A stretch of 64,000 nt of DNA from Trileptium ribeirensis (Eukaryota > Nematoda > Enoplea > Enoplida > Thoracostomopsidae): positions 1 to 64,000 of the forward strand of contig JASANE010017555.1 of the NCBI GenBank assembly GCA_030248225.1, given 5' to 3'. This document shows positions 10,153-22,025 of the stretch, one piece after another (within the stretch, counting starts at the first letter, position 1; the number at the start of each line of letters is the position of its first letter). The position numbers and the translations under genes were made by a program. A model generated the notes under the pieces. The model made no database searches. It was not told the DNA's origin and saw nothing but the letters and a program-made list of their open reading frames with translations.

Positions 10153-12702
10153 TTTTTTTCCATTTTCCCTTGTTAGGTTTAGATCCTGCACGGAGAATTT
10201 AAGTCCGCTGCAGATTTTTCCAGTTTTAACCACTCGACCATCGAGTTATGAGGACAATTGTTAAAATTTTAGCAATAACTCAACTGCACAATTTCGATAG
10301 TGCAGTTGAGACACTGTACAATTGCGATGAGTACAGTGTATTAAGGCAATAGGGTGAGTTAGAGAGAGAGTGAGGCTGAAAGAAAAAGGGCAACCAAGAA
10401 ACTAAGGCAACAAAAGAAGAGAAGGAAACCGACAAAGCAAAACCAACCCAAAAAAGGGACGCAGACGCTTCCGAGGGCGAAAAGCCGGAAACCCCCGAGA
10501 AAATAACGTGGTTCAACTAGTACTCCACGACCAAAATCAGCCGCATCGTCCCAATCCTAATATTCACGGATTTTACCGACAATTGGCCAACCCTCGATTC
10601 CCGTTCGGACTACGGGATGCATCGGCACATAGGTAAACGGACACATGACACCCCACTCTTCGTGCTGAACAATTGATTCGAAAGACTTAATTTGAGTGTT
10701 AGGCAAACTTACGGGACTAAGAATTCCTACCGGACGGCGTTTTGCATCTGACCGCCAAAGACGGACGCTTCATCTGCCGTATAATCATTATTGGCATTCG
10801 TGCCCGCTCACTTGTATTATAAGTAATCGCTTGTTTTAACCGTGTAATTTTGCTAATTCAACCATGTTTTGACTTGTACTGTGCCTCCGTGTTTTCGTAC
10901 CCCGATTCATGCCCCCTTGTCTGTTGAGATCGTACCGTGAAAGAAACGAACAACCTCCTTTCCCCGCTCAACCCTCGCTTTACGGGCAACATCGCGTTTA
11001 GATTCTTTGAGAGCGAACTTCGGAGCACGCCGAACGTACAACCCGAGCTGTCGCGGACTTAGTTGAACGCCTCGGGTACAGATTTCGGTCCGATACTATC
11101 GGGAACGACTTCGCTCGCGCTACCCCTAGCTTCTTTTTGCATTGGACAAGAAGGGACGAATCCTCGGATTGGCACATTACTATTGTTTTAACTGGTGGTT
11201 GTTCATTGACCTTGCTGAATGCCTGTTATTAATCACCGCTGTGCATAACATTGAATAAACTCTTGAAAATTACGTGACGTGTCCCGTGTTATTGGATCCT
11301 CAGCGTGATAAGGACGTCCAGAGGGACGGGCCGACCCATCGTGCCACGGCTTGCGGACGAAAATACCCCAAGCCCTGACTCGATCGGTCCGCCACTTATG
11401 TTAATGTGATGTGCACTGGTATTGCAGCGAGAAGGGTCCACAGAGCTGTTTATAAAACCTATTCGCATGACTGTCACACTCAAACAGAAGATAAAATTTA
11501 CTAGGAAAACTTTATCACTAGACCTTAATACGGTCAAATTACCACATTACAAACTAGATAGCCCGACGTTAAACTTTCAGGGCATGTCGGAACCCTGTGG
11601 GGGCCACATGGCTACAACATACAAAGTGTTCGGCTAAGGATAACGCAGCAGAACTCAAAATTTACCTAGCAAAATCAAACTTATCACGCATTTTACTTTA
11701 GGTCATGCTAGACAGAACAACTTCCATTAGATTGAGATAGGGAACATTGGTTTGACATTATGACCTGTGAGCAGGTTTCGGTGTCAACCTCCCTGGGGGA
11801 CCTCAGCAATCATACCCAGATACTAGACACGTGCGCAACCAATCGGGCGGGGTCCGAACACACCCCGTGAAGCGCGCCTGCGGCCTGCTAAGCTCCGTAA
11901 CTTCTTGGGTCTGACCAAGGAAAGCGGCTAAAATAGAAAACTTAGGGTCCGCCCTTGAGGTTACGATAGCCGGGGTCGTATGGGCATGGTGTTAGGGAGT
12001 TGCGCCATGCAGCTGCGTCACCGTTATTACAAAAAACGAGAACGGGAACCCACCGTGTCTACACGGGTTGCGGGTCCGCGCCTATAAATTTTCTTTCACT
12101 GAATAGTTTGGGGAGACAATTACTTTGTGTCCTTCTCAGGGCCGTCGCTCGGCTAGCGGGTGCGAGCACGAGAATTTACTCAAAATTTGACTCAGCTATA
12201 CGTGGCAGCTGACTCCGTCTCGTTTCCTAATTTTGTGATGCGCTTCTCCGACGGCCTTTGATTTAAGTGGAGGTGCGCAGTCATTTGCAAGCATGAATAG
12301 GGCGCGCGCACTTACCGGTAGGGATCAAGTTGGCCCGAACGCAAAATTTTTAAGCCTTAGGGAACCCTCTTGGTAACGAGATAAGCCTACATGGCTTGAA
12401 GTGTCAGAAAATATAAAAATTTTGTTCTTAAGTAGGCCCTGGAAAAATGACGTTTTAGATAGGTTCTGCCTCTTTTCTTTTCCGACAATTTCTCGCTTTA
12501 CTCCTTGGTTCAGTTATTCTCTACCCGCTCCTTTTATAATTATAAAGTAACATATGAAATAAAATAACATTTCTTTATGCACTCCTCCAAATTTTACAAA
12601 TGCACATGTTATCATTGGCTTTACTTAGGGTCGACCGGATACCATACTTAGTATTACGATTATTCTGTTGTGGAGCCAAAATCACCCCGTGCACCTCGGG
12701 CG

Positions 12703-12821
12703 GGTGGAGCGTGACGATAAGACAAATTACATCTAGGATATATTTTATTTTTTATAACAACGATACATGATGACGATACAACGATACACGATACAACATA
12801 ATACTCAGGTCACGCTCCACC
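12703..12821. repeat. 13-bp perfect inverted repeat near the LTR 3' end
   Basis: GGTGGAGCGTGAC at 12703-12715 is exactly complementary to GTCACGCTCCACC at 12809-12821 with a loop of 93 bases. It could form an RNA stem near the end of the LTR transcript. Confidence 0.6.
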
Positions 12822-13330
12822 GGTATCCAATCGCCCATCGCATCCAGTTTTCCTTTATTTTTGACTGTGATTTAGGTGTTTTCTTCATCTTATATATCCT
12901 GTTAAAATCCCTAAAATTTCGGGCTGTTACAAATTACACATCATTATTAATACTGCTTGAAAATATAAAACTTATTTATTTTTGATGCACATTCGGTTCG
13001 ATGGCTATGGTTACTAATCGAACTCAGCAGATAAAAACGGATAATGCTGATGCACGGAAATCTATGTTCGTCGGCTGGAATAATAAAATATATTTTACAC
13101 ATTTTACAGAAAACGCTTTCGAAACTTAAGTCGAAACTACTAATGCTACTATAATGGTTCTGTCCATGGAGACTTCATAGTTCGACAATATTCTATATAA
13201 TACTCTATACAATATTCCACCCTATCAGTTAAAACAACATACAGTGTACTTAGTAAAACAGTCGGTTTTTCCAAAATATACTGTGCAACAACCAGACATA
13301 TCAGAACAAATAAATTGCGCTTGCACACTA

Positions 13331-15922
13331 CCCCATCCCCTATGAAGCGGAGCTTCTAAAATAGTTTTGATAATTAATATTTGTTCTTTCTTCCAATTAT
13401 ATAATTTTGTATTTGTTTACCAGCTGCATAAAAGGTTTAATATTACTGGTAATAGATTAATATAATGAATGTAAATGCTCTGTAGAATATTAGTTAGTAT
13501 TTGGTTTCCCAATGTCGACAGGTGCAAACCATCCCTTGCAAAATAATCTCTATTCATGAACTAATCGTGCAGTTTTAAAATTCGAACGCGACTTGAATTG
13601 TGAGCTGTGACAGCGTCATCTAAACGAGAGTTAATATTCGGAACTCCGCGCAGTAGTCTAATTTCAACATGTGATTCTTGATAATCTAGCGGAGTATCAC
13701 AATATCTGAGTAGTATTCACAAACAATCAAGTCAACTTGTTTGTATTGTTCCGAAAATTTTTACACATTTTCCTGGAACTTTTTAACAATCCTGGATGGT
13801 TTTTGCGAATTAAAGTGCCATCGTTACATGCACGTGCATCACCGTGCCATGGCTTATCAAGTGTCATATTGCTTGTTCCAGCCATAATTATTACTGTTTG
13901 AATGTTTTTTGTGAGTAACAGATTTTACAAGACGAAAAATTCCTCGAAGTTTAGCTCCAGCTCAGTAAAATTTGGGCTGTGAGCATTCTTGCCAATAGAG
14001 TCAGTGACAAAATACACATGTATTCTGATTAAATCGACTTCGAAAAACAGATCACAGTTGCATTAACAACTTGCCCATGACATTATTATTAGCGAAATCA
14101 ATTAAGTTCATATATGCTGGGACATCTGTTGCAAACATTCCGAACCGCAAAATTTGTCATGAGGATTTGTTTTAATAAGAATGGTGTTTGTGTTGCAAGT
14201 AATTCGTCTCGTATTTGCTTGTGTTGTGTAAATTTATCAACGAGACACTTATGCATATGTGCACCGACGTTGTACCATTTGGCACGCTGACGACGGGGTG
14301 TCTTTTTCAGCAGTAGTTGATATCTGTTTGCATTCTCGTAGACTAATATCCAAAAGGATGTCTGCACAAGTGCGATCATTTAACACGATATTCTTGTAAT
14401 AAGCATATTATTGCTCTGTTGTATGGAATGTGCTGTATCCTATGTTGATAGGAAATTGTCCAAAGTTTGAAAAATTGACATCGGTGGGATGTTGTGAGTA
14501 GAACCACGTTGGCTCCATGTTCTTAAATTAGATAATGACGTGAATGTTAGACAATTTATAAATATTAATACCTTAACGATATAAATGATTACAAATTGTC
14601 TATTCAGGATGCACAGAACTACCGTGCGTCTACAGCTGCACGGATCAACGTATGGATCCTGGGAATACGAGAATATGTTTTGCTCCATTAAATTAATTTG
14701 GTTATAATATATATTGGCTAAATAAAATTTGACACTTCGAGACGGCGAAATATATTTTAACACATAATCTTTCTTCATAGGTTGCCGGTATATATATAAT
14801 TTCCTGCAATATTAAATGCTCGTTGCACAGGTCTATGTTTGGTTACGGTCATTTTAAACGGCATTTTGTCATTGGGTATAAAAGCAAAACTATTTGTTCC
14901 AAAAACCTAACGGCTACATCGTTAGATCGCTTAAACATTTTCTACAATGGCGTTTTGTGACAGTCAACGATGACGGCAGGCCACTGAGGATATGATGGAA
15001 ATTTTTCTGTAAGAAGTGTTTTCTAGGAGATTGTCACTATACTGTATTGATTTCCCATCAGGATTGTCGCATTTTTATTGCCATTATTTTGTTTTTGTAT
15101 ATGTGATTCAGACATTGAACTGGTATGGTCGTAACCGGACAAAAGAAATGAAGGTTTGACACGATCAATTTAAATTTATTCAGTGCGATCAGCTAATTGA
15201 ATAGAGACCGTTTTATCGTTGCGTGATATAATTTTATATGGGCCATAGTACCTATTCCTTAAGGAAAACTGGTGCCTTTTTTAGCACCCATACAGACAGG
15301 GAGTCTTTTGGATTTTTGGATTTTGGAATTCTTTTGGAAAATAAGGCATTGTATGATGCTCGCGGTGCGGTGCTGGAAATGATTTCACGAAGAATAAAAT
15401 TTTTGTAGAAAATATTCGGTTGGCATGTCTTGATCGACGGTTCTATTTATAAAGAAATCAACTGGAAGTTCCATGTTAGATCCAAAAACTACTTATGGAA
15501 GACTATAACCTTGCCCAATAATGGTTGATCGTATTCCCAATAGAGCAAAACGGATTGCATGATACGAATCATTATTCTTGCAGCTCGCACGGAGGTCGTT
15601 TTTAAGCGTTCTGTGGAATCTTTATATCGCTCAGTTAGCTGCAGGATGGTAAGCGGTTGTCCGCTTACGCATTATTCCCAACTTATGCATAACAAAATTC
15701 TATACACTGGACTTAAACTGAATACCCCTGTCTGATATAATTAACGTGGAACGCCAAATCTGCTTACCCACGCTTGCAGAAAAGCATATATACTACATAT
15801 TCAGTTGATATATTAGGAATAAGAATTTCGTCCACCAAGTAAATTGATCTATCATTGTTACTAAGGTATTGTAAGCTGTTTGAAGGTGGCAACGCACCGA
15901 CAATGTAATATGAAACCTTGAG
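13331..15922. other. internal region of the decayed gypsy element, no motif seen
   Basis: Between the left flanking repeat and the pol remnant. Short minus-strand frames exist (for example 14098-14379) but I recognise no domain in them. Confidence 0.4.
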
Positions 15923-17020
15923 TTAGTATGGATGGTTCCGATAGGTGATTTTGTATGACGCCAATTTTACCCCTTTGACACTCTTCACAGTGTTAGCCCA
16001 GAATTTCACATCTTTGTTGACTCCTGGCCGCAATGTTGCGCGAGGATTTGCATGCGAAAAGTAATGAATATTGTGAAAAATCTTGTATCGCAAAGACTTT
16101 GAAACAAATGGGGGAAATAGCTTATCGCGAATGACAATGTTACCACTTACATTGCGCTGTATTATAGTCATAGAGCTGTTTTCGAAGAATTTCCTTAAAT
16201 TTTTGTCAGCAGGTTGCTCTTTTGCAATAGAGTCGTCAAATGGTGTAGTAACTGTTTGTGTAGTGCGGGAAAGGTTATGGCCAACTGCATTTTCTGCACC
16301 AGAAAGATGATGCATTGTGGAATTGAATTCTGAAATATTTGAAAGGCAATGTTGCCATGTAGGATTTGCCATTTGAAGCACATTTAGTAGCGGCTTGTCT
16401 GTCACGATCCACAATGGTACTCCGAGAAACCGGTTACAATGTTTTCAACTTGAATAAATTGCTAAATGTTCTCGGTCAAATGCCGATTAACGCGCTTCGG
16501 TCTCGCTGAGTTTTCGAGAGCTAAATGCCAATGGTTGTTTGTAATCACCTAAGACCAATGCAAAACTGCACCAACTGCTATCAAGATAGCATCAGTAGTA
16601 GTTCAAGTTTTGCTATTGGACCAGGAAATGTTAATTCAACAGTATGCTTCAAAGATTTCTTTAGTGCATTAAAGGAATTAGTGGCACTTTCGTGCCACTG
16701 AGGGTTAGCTTGAATTTAATACTGAGACCGCGCGTCATGGAGGTTAACGGTACTGCAGTTTCAGAAAAATTTGTAACGAATCCGTGATCCTGCAGCGCCA
16801 AGAAAACTTCAATTCTCGCACGGCGGTGGGTTGCGCAATTTTATCGCATTAACCTTTTTGGCTAGTGGTTTGATGCCATTCTTAGATGTTTCTTTTCCCA
16901 CAAAATCGAATTTTGTGCCAAAAAATTGATACTTTCTGCTACCCGGTACTAGCAACACTGTACATATCTTCATGGACAGTAACATCATTGTTAATACTCT
17001 TTGAAAAAATAAAACACTCA
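15923..17020 (-). pseudogene. gypsy pol remnant: RT end, RNase H and integrase zinc-finger region
   Basis: Read 3' to 5' on the plus strand: an RT/connection segment with GIKPLAKKVNAIKLRNPPP (about 16815-16880), an RNase H motif QPLAFSSRKLSETEAR (about 16491-16541), the end of RNase H SEFNSTMHHLSGAENAVGHNLSR (motif within 16250-16340), and a degraded integrase zinc-finger region with IFHNIHYFSHANPRAT and MNKDVKFWA-like wording. Stops and frameshifts interrupt it throughout and the Cys pair of the zinc finger is gone. It cannot encode a working protein. Confidence 0.8.
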
Positions 17021-17399
17021 TTTTTGACGTACTCTCGATTCGATGGTTATTACTAATAATCGAAACCAGCAGAGGTCAGATAAAAACGGATAATGCTGCT
17101 GCACGGAAATCTATGTTCGTCGACTGCAATTATAAAATATATTTTACATAAAACGATTGCAAAGATCAAGTCGAAACTAATGCTACTACAATGGTTCTGT
17201 TCAAGCATACTTCATAGTTGCGGCAATATTCTACAGCCACCATATCAGGCAGATCAACCTACAGTGTACTTACTAAAACCAAAATATACTGTGCAACAAC
17301 GACCCAATTTCTGAAGAATTTTAAGGACCAAATTCTTCCCTAGAAAATCAAATTTATATCAGAACACAAAACAGTGCTTGCACAATAGACTTTGCAACA

Positions 17400-20300
17400 C
17401 CTCTTCCCGTGCACGGGACACCCGATACTTGAGGCGGCTGTAATCACTATGGCTTCTGGATCGATGTCAAATTGTACAGAGATACTGTATATATAATTTA
17501 TAATGTTGGTGGAAATATACGAATAGGATTATAATAACAGCAGGTTACTTTGACGCAAAGATGGTGCAGAACACGGCTTAGGCGCAGTAATATTTCTTCA
17601 AGCGAAGCGTACTTGTGCTTACTACATCGACAAAGGCGCAACGCAGTTTTTGTTTACGTGCCACAGGTTTTATTTTACCGCTTTTGTACAGCTCTAAAAC
17701 ATCGGCCATATTTATCTTTAATTAACAATCTCATCAACGAAAACAAATTACATTTATATGTAATCCACACGCATGATATATATACTGTAGTGTTCAGCTG
17801 ACTATACGATCATAAACTAAGCTGTATTATTATCCATTTATAAATATCTATTTTCAACAATGAATGGAAAAGGCCACATGTGAATATTAACCGACCAAAT
17901 TCTTTATTCAAAATTACAATCGGTTGGGTTGTAGATTGAAGTCGAAATTTTGTTAAATTTGTAGCATTTTTTAGCAAAATAAACTATACAGCGCTTGGCA
18001 TCCTTGATATAGTTAAATACTGTATACATAAATGTACATTGGACCACGACTGAATGCATGTTTTTTGATACCTACTTGTTCACTCGGTGAACACGCGTCT
18101 AGCGGGCCAAGTATATATATTTCATGCGCTCAAACTTTACTAGAGGTGAATAGATCAATTTTTAAGGTTTTCCCAATGATGCTAGCTCGGCTCTACAGAA
18201 AAGGAACCGGGTATACTGCTTCGATGGCGACCAGCCTTAGTTTGGCTCTTAGGCTTATAATAAGTTTGCGCTCTCCTAATATTAGTGAATTATAATGTAT
18301 AAACCACCAAATGGAAAATAATATACAGTTGCTATTGTATATAGACTTTTTGAAAGCCCAGATAGGGTAAATCAACTGTTCTTGTTGGCAGACCATTGTA
18401 CATTATTTAGTCGGGGTTGCTCACGTAGGGTGGACTGGGTACACTAGGTATTTCTTCGGCCTTCCCGTGGTGCTCCCAGTCCAGCCCGCCTTTATTTTTT
18501 GGCCTCCCAATGTACTTCTCTGTAAGACTAAAAATTGGCTAAATTTTCACTACGAGGCAAAAATATGCCAGTTTTATTTATCGATCTAAAAATCTCAAAT
18601 TTTTACCCTGCAGGCTAACATTTCCATCAATCCGTACGGTTTAACAATATAATGTGCATTAGTGCATATTTACTGCGAATCATTCGTTTACAGCATTTTC
18701 GCGTTTTGAAACCCCAATTGTCGGGGAACAGAATTTAGATATCTTAAGGCACTTTCAAGAGTTTAGGCAATCCAAATGCCTGTTCTTTTAGAAACAAGCT
18801 TTTAAGAGCCAGCCCAGGTTTTTAGATCCCCTAGGTTGGGCTCTCACGGATTAGACCCTGGCACTCTATGTATGGCTGCATGCTCGGAGAGCCTAACCCC
18901 TCACTTTTAACTAAACCTAACTAGGATAACACTATTCCAAACGGTTATATAACAATTTGGAGCACCACTTGCGATAAAAGTAAACTTATAAAGCGCTGAT
19001 TACATCAAATTGGCCTGCCATATGTGATATAGCCAAGTCAAAAAGCGGCTATACCTTCGAAGTTCAGGAAATTTGTACATTTAGTATATACATGAATATA
19101 TCTTCGTATCATGGAACGTATATATGTAAATTCTGCAACGATATCAAAAATGGAAGTCATGATACGAACAAAAACACTTAGTAGCCAGAAACAGTAGCTA
19201 CAAATAATACGCAAACCTATTTACTCTCACATCAAATATCGATTCAAAAAGGCACTCGAACAATTAAATCGTACACATTAAACAAAGTTAGTACAACAGC
19301 TAGCGTCGAACATCCTAATCAAACGTAAAACAAATTCCTTGTGTTAATGGTCTAAAATGTCAAAAACAAATTTTTTGTTGCTGCACATCTTGTTTTAGAA
19401 TTATTTTTCGCAGCTTAATAAACAAATACTCTAAGCTACAATTTTATATAAATTCATTCGATAATAAACCACGCTTAAAGAATCGCATCCGCATCCATAC
19501 ACGGATATTCATTTACATTCCTTTTGCACATTGTTATTTATTTCATTTGTATTTGGCCATTATTAAATTACGGTATGAGTCATCATGGCCTCCAATATTT
19601 TTACATGATTGATACAGTGATTATGCTATATGGCTTGTTTTATTCAACCAAAAATGTTCTTATAATTGGGCTCGCTCAGGCCAGGTATGGTTGACTCAGA
19701 TCATGATTGAGAAATGACCCAACAAAAATTACTGGTAACGGCTTCAAATTCAGTTATAGGCACACAATATACTTAGCTTCTCAATCTTGTATCGACTGGT
19801 CCATGCGACACTTTAATGCCCGAGTTAACATTTAGACTAATAAATACGAATATACCAGAAATAAGGACAATTTGTACACGCGAGTTTCGGTTAGCACCTG
19901 AAGGCCCAGCTATATTTATTGCTGTTCCTGCCATTATTAACATTTTTTGCCTGGCGGACACTTGGCTCATTTGCCGTTGAAAACCAACACGTGCATAATG
20001 CAAAAGATGGTTGTTAGGCCACTGAAAATGTTATATACTTGATTCCATTATCATTTGTCGTTAAGATCACCCTATTTTGGTCAATCTACAATATTCCTAA
20101 TCTCATGAATAAAACAAGAAGTGGAGTACCAACAACAAGTTATATTTCACATGAGTGTTTCAGGAAGATGGGCGCGAATATAGCCTATCTGATTCCACTG
20201 TATCACAACGACTACTAAACCGCGTTCGCATTGATTCCGGTCGGTTCTGAACTGACCAAACTTTACAACTACCATACATGCGTGTAAATACGCATATACA

Positions 20301-20999
20301 TTTTTCACACTACATCATCCGATTCGAATTCGATAAAGTTGCACAATGCTTTATCGGATCGGACGCAATTTGAACATCCTATATACGATACACGTGCAAA
20401 TAGGACCGGGCGCAATGCGAACACGCCCTTATAGATGACCTATCTTAAAACTGAAGGAAAGGATAAAATCTGTCTTAAAATTACTGGGTATTGACTGCAC
20501 CTGCAAAATTGCTGGGTGCGTGCAATCTATAAAATCAAAATGTTCGAATTACTGAATGATTACTGTGTATTACGACCACAACTATCCATAAAATTATTGG
20601 TGCATCGAATTTAGCAGCACCACAAATTATCAATTTTGTTGGTTCTATGTAGCACCCCACAAAATTTGCGGCAAGATTTTTATCACCGCCTTCAGTTTTA
20701 AAGTGGATGTTCCATTATACATCTACAAGTTCAAAATTCTGCAACAAAGAGCACACAAAATTAATTATTGATATATGCTGAAGAATCCACTATTTCGGCA
20801 GAGCACAAAAAATTGTTTGAAAGGTAACATAAAATAACCTGACTACTGTGCACGTCTCCATAATCACAGATGGTTTCGACAAAACAGCCAACCGCTAGTC
20901 ATATGCAAGTAAGTATCAATATGGGAATATGTTGGAGACAAATAATGTGAAATCTGTTCACAAAAGCGGATTACGAAAAAATGAAATAAACAAATTTAA
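17400..20999. other. AT-rich sequence without recognised feature
   Basis: No frame above about 90 codons and no transposon motif. A short inverted repeat (GGACTGGG/CCCAGTCC, about 18430-18482) is the only local structure noted. Confidence 0.4.
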
Positions 21000-21004
21000 T
21001 TGAA

Positions 21005-22025
21005 ACGAAACGAGCCTAGTTTCTATTGAAAGCGGTAAGTGGGAAAATCGTGAAAATTTCTTTTTTTTTGTCGTCATTTATAACTCATCTTGGAATAGAT
21101 GGATTTCGAAAAAATTGTTTGTTCGATAAAAAAGTGATGACGATGTGCCCTTTCGTTGAACGTGAACTGATCCGTACCCATCTTCCTTGCCAATATGGCA
21201 AAGGGTTTTTTAAGGGATTTTTACCAAATCCGGCATTACGGGTAACACTGTTTCGCAGCCCATATCTTACGATACAGGCTTCGCTATGGTGCAAAATCAT
21301 CTCATCGAAATTTGACATGGTTCGTCCGCCCTTTGTCAGAATAGCTTTCTACAAATTTCGGCACATTATTGCTTGTTGTACCTTACAATGAGTGCCTATT
21401 AAGTTATCAGGCATGCTGAATATGATGGTTTTGATATCTAGAGTCCATCTTCACTATAGTATACCTTTTGGTTGGGTTTCAAAAGTTTTAAAATTGACGA
21501 ACCCTACTTCCAAACTGTAGTGTGTTTTCATTTGTTTGGTTATGTATTGGGCGCAGGGCATTACGAAGAATAGTCAATATAGGTTTTTCTCAACACTGAA
21601 TATCATGATTTGGTTATCTAAACTCCAGCGGGCATATTTCATGCCTTGTCATGTGTTAAGGTTCGATGAACCCGATTTCCAGGATATAGTCGGTTTTCAG
21701 TAGTTTGGTACATGGCATCACAAATAGTTACATATACATTTTTCGGTATGCCGGAACACAATGGCTTAGTTATATAGAAACTATGTTTGAAGGTTTTTAT
21801 TGAGTTTAGAGTCACTTAACCTGATTTTCAGAACATAGCCTGTCATCAGAAGTTTGGTGTATTGCGTACGAGCCGTCAAGAATGGTCAGTATATAAGTTT
21901 TGGTATGTTGCATACAATGGTTAGGATTTCTAGAGACTAGCATAAATACATGATGCGTTGTCAATGGTGTTTGATGTGTTTCGGATAGACGATGTTTTAT
22001 GTTTTTCAATGCATGAATGCAGGAT
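21005..22025 (-). repeat. dispersed repeat family 'R150-180', copy 1 (inverted)
   Basis: Reverse-complemented, this matches 36600-37760 and 51880-52990 in two parts. About 21400-22025 holds four degenerate tandem units of about 150-180 bp that share AACCAAA, ACATAACCAAAC and a GGTTCATCGA block. The adjacent non-tandem tail (about 21005-21390) shares CGAAACAGTG, GGGCACATCGTCAT and AAGATGAGTTAT. No coding capacity is seen. Tandem units beside a conserved tail resemble nonautonomous Helitron-like elements, but no helicase or defined terminus is visible. Confidence 0.65.

Larger units (their letters stand above)
5541..12931 (+). mobile_element. putative 3' LTR of the NADAR-carrying Ty3/gypsy element (about 7.4 kb)
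   Basis: The left border is TGTAACAGGCCC directly after the purine tract. The proposed right border is GGGCTGTTACA at 12921-12931, its near-perfect inverted match, giving TG...CA ends. Directly beyond it (from about 12936) begins sequence homologous to 16979 onward, which belongs to another, older repeat, so two observations place the border there. The interior has no gene-like frame, is richer in GC than what follows, and contains tandem subrepeats and microsatellites. A 7.4-kb LTR is exceptional. The 5' LTR is outside the window, so identity and target duplication cannot be checked. TGTTACA could alternatively be the edge of the older element, with the LTR ending earlier, for example after AATAAA near 11254. 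Confidence 0.5.
12936..17399 (-). mobile_element. decayed Ty3/gypsy element, probably flanked by LTR remnants
   Basis: Two direct repeats of roughly 400 bp (about 12936-13330 and 16979-17399) share many blocks, for example AAAAACGGATAATGCTG and GGAAATCTATGTTCGTCG. Between them lies minus-strand gypsy pol debris. The flanking repeats are best read as LTRs with most of gag and RT deleted. However, the right copy may also overlap the RT 'FSKSIN' region, so a duplicated internal segment is an alternative. Confidence 0.55.

Noticed and set aside
18430..18482. Inverted repeat GGACTGGG/CCCAGTCC as a transposon end or terminator
   Set aside because: Short, isolated, and not associated with any element border.
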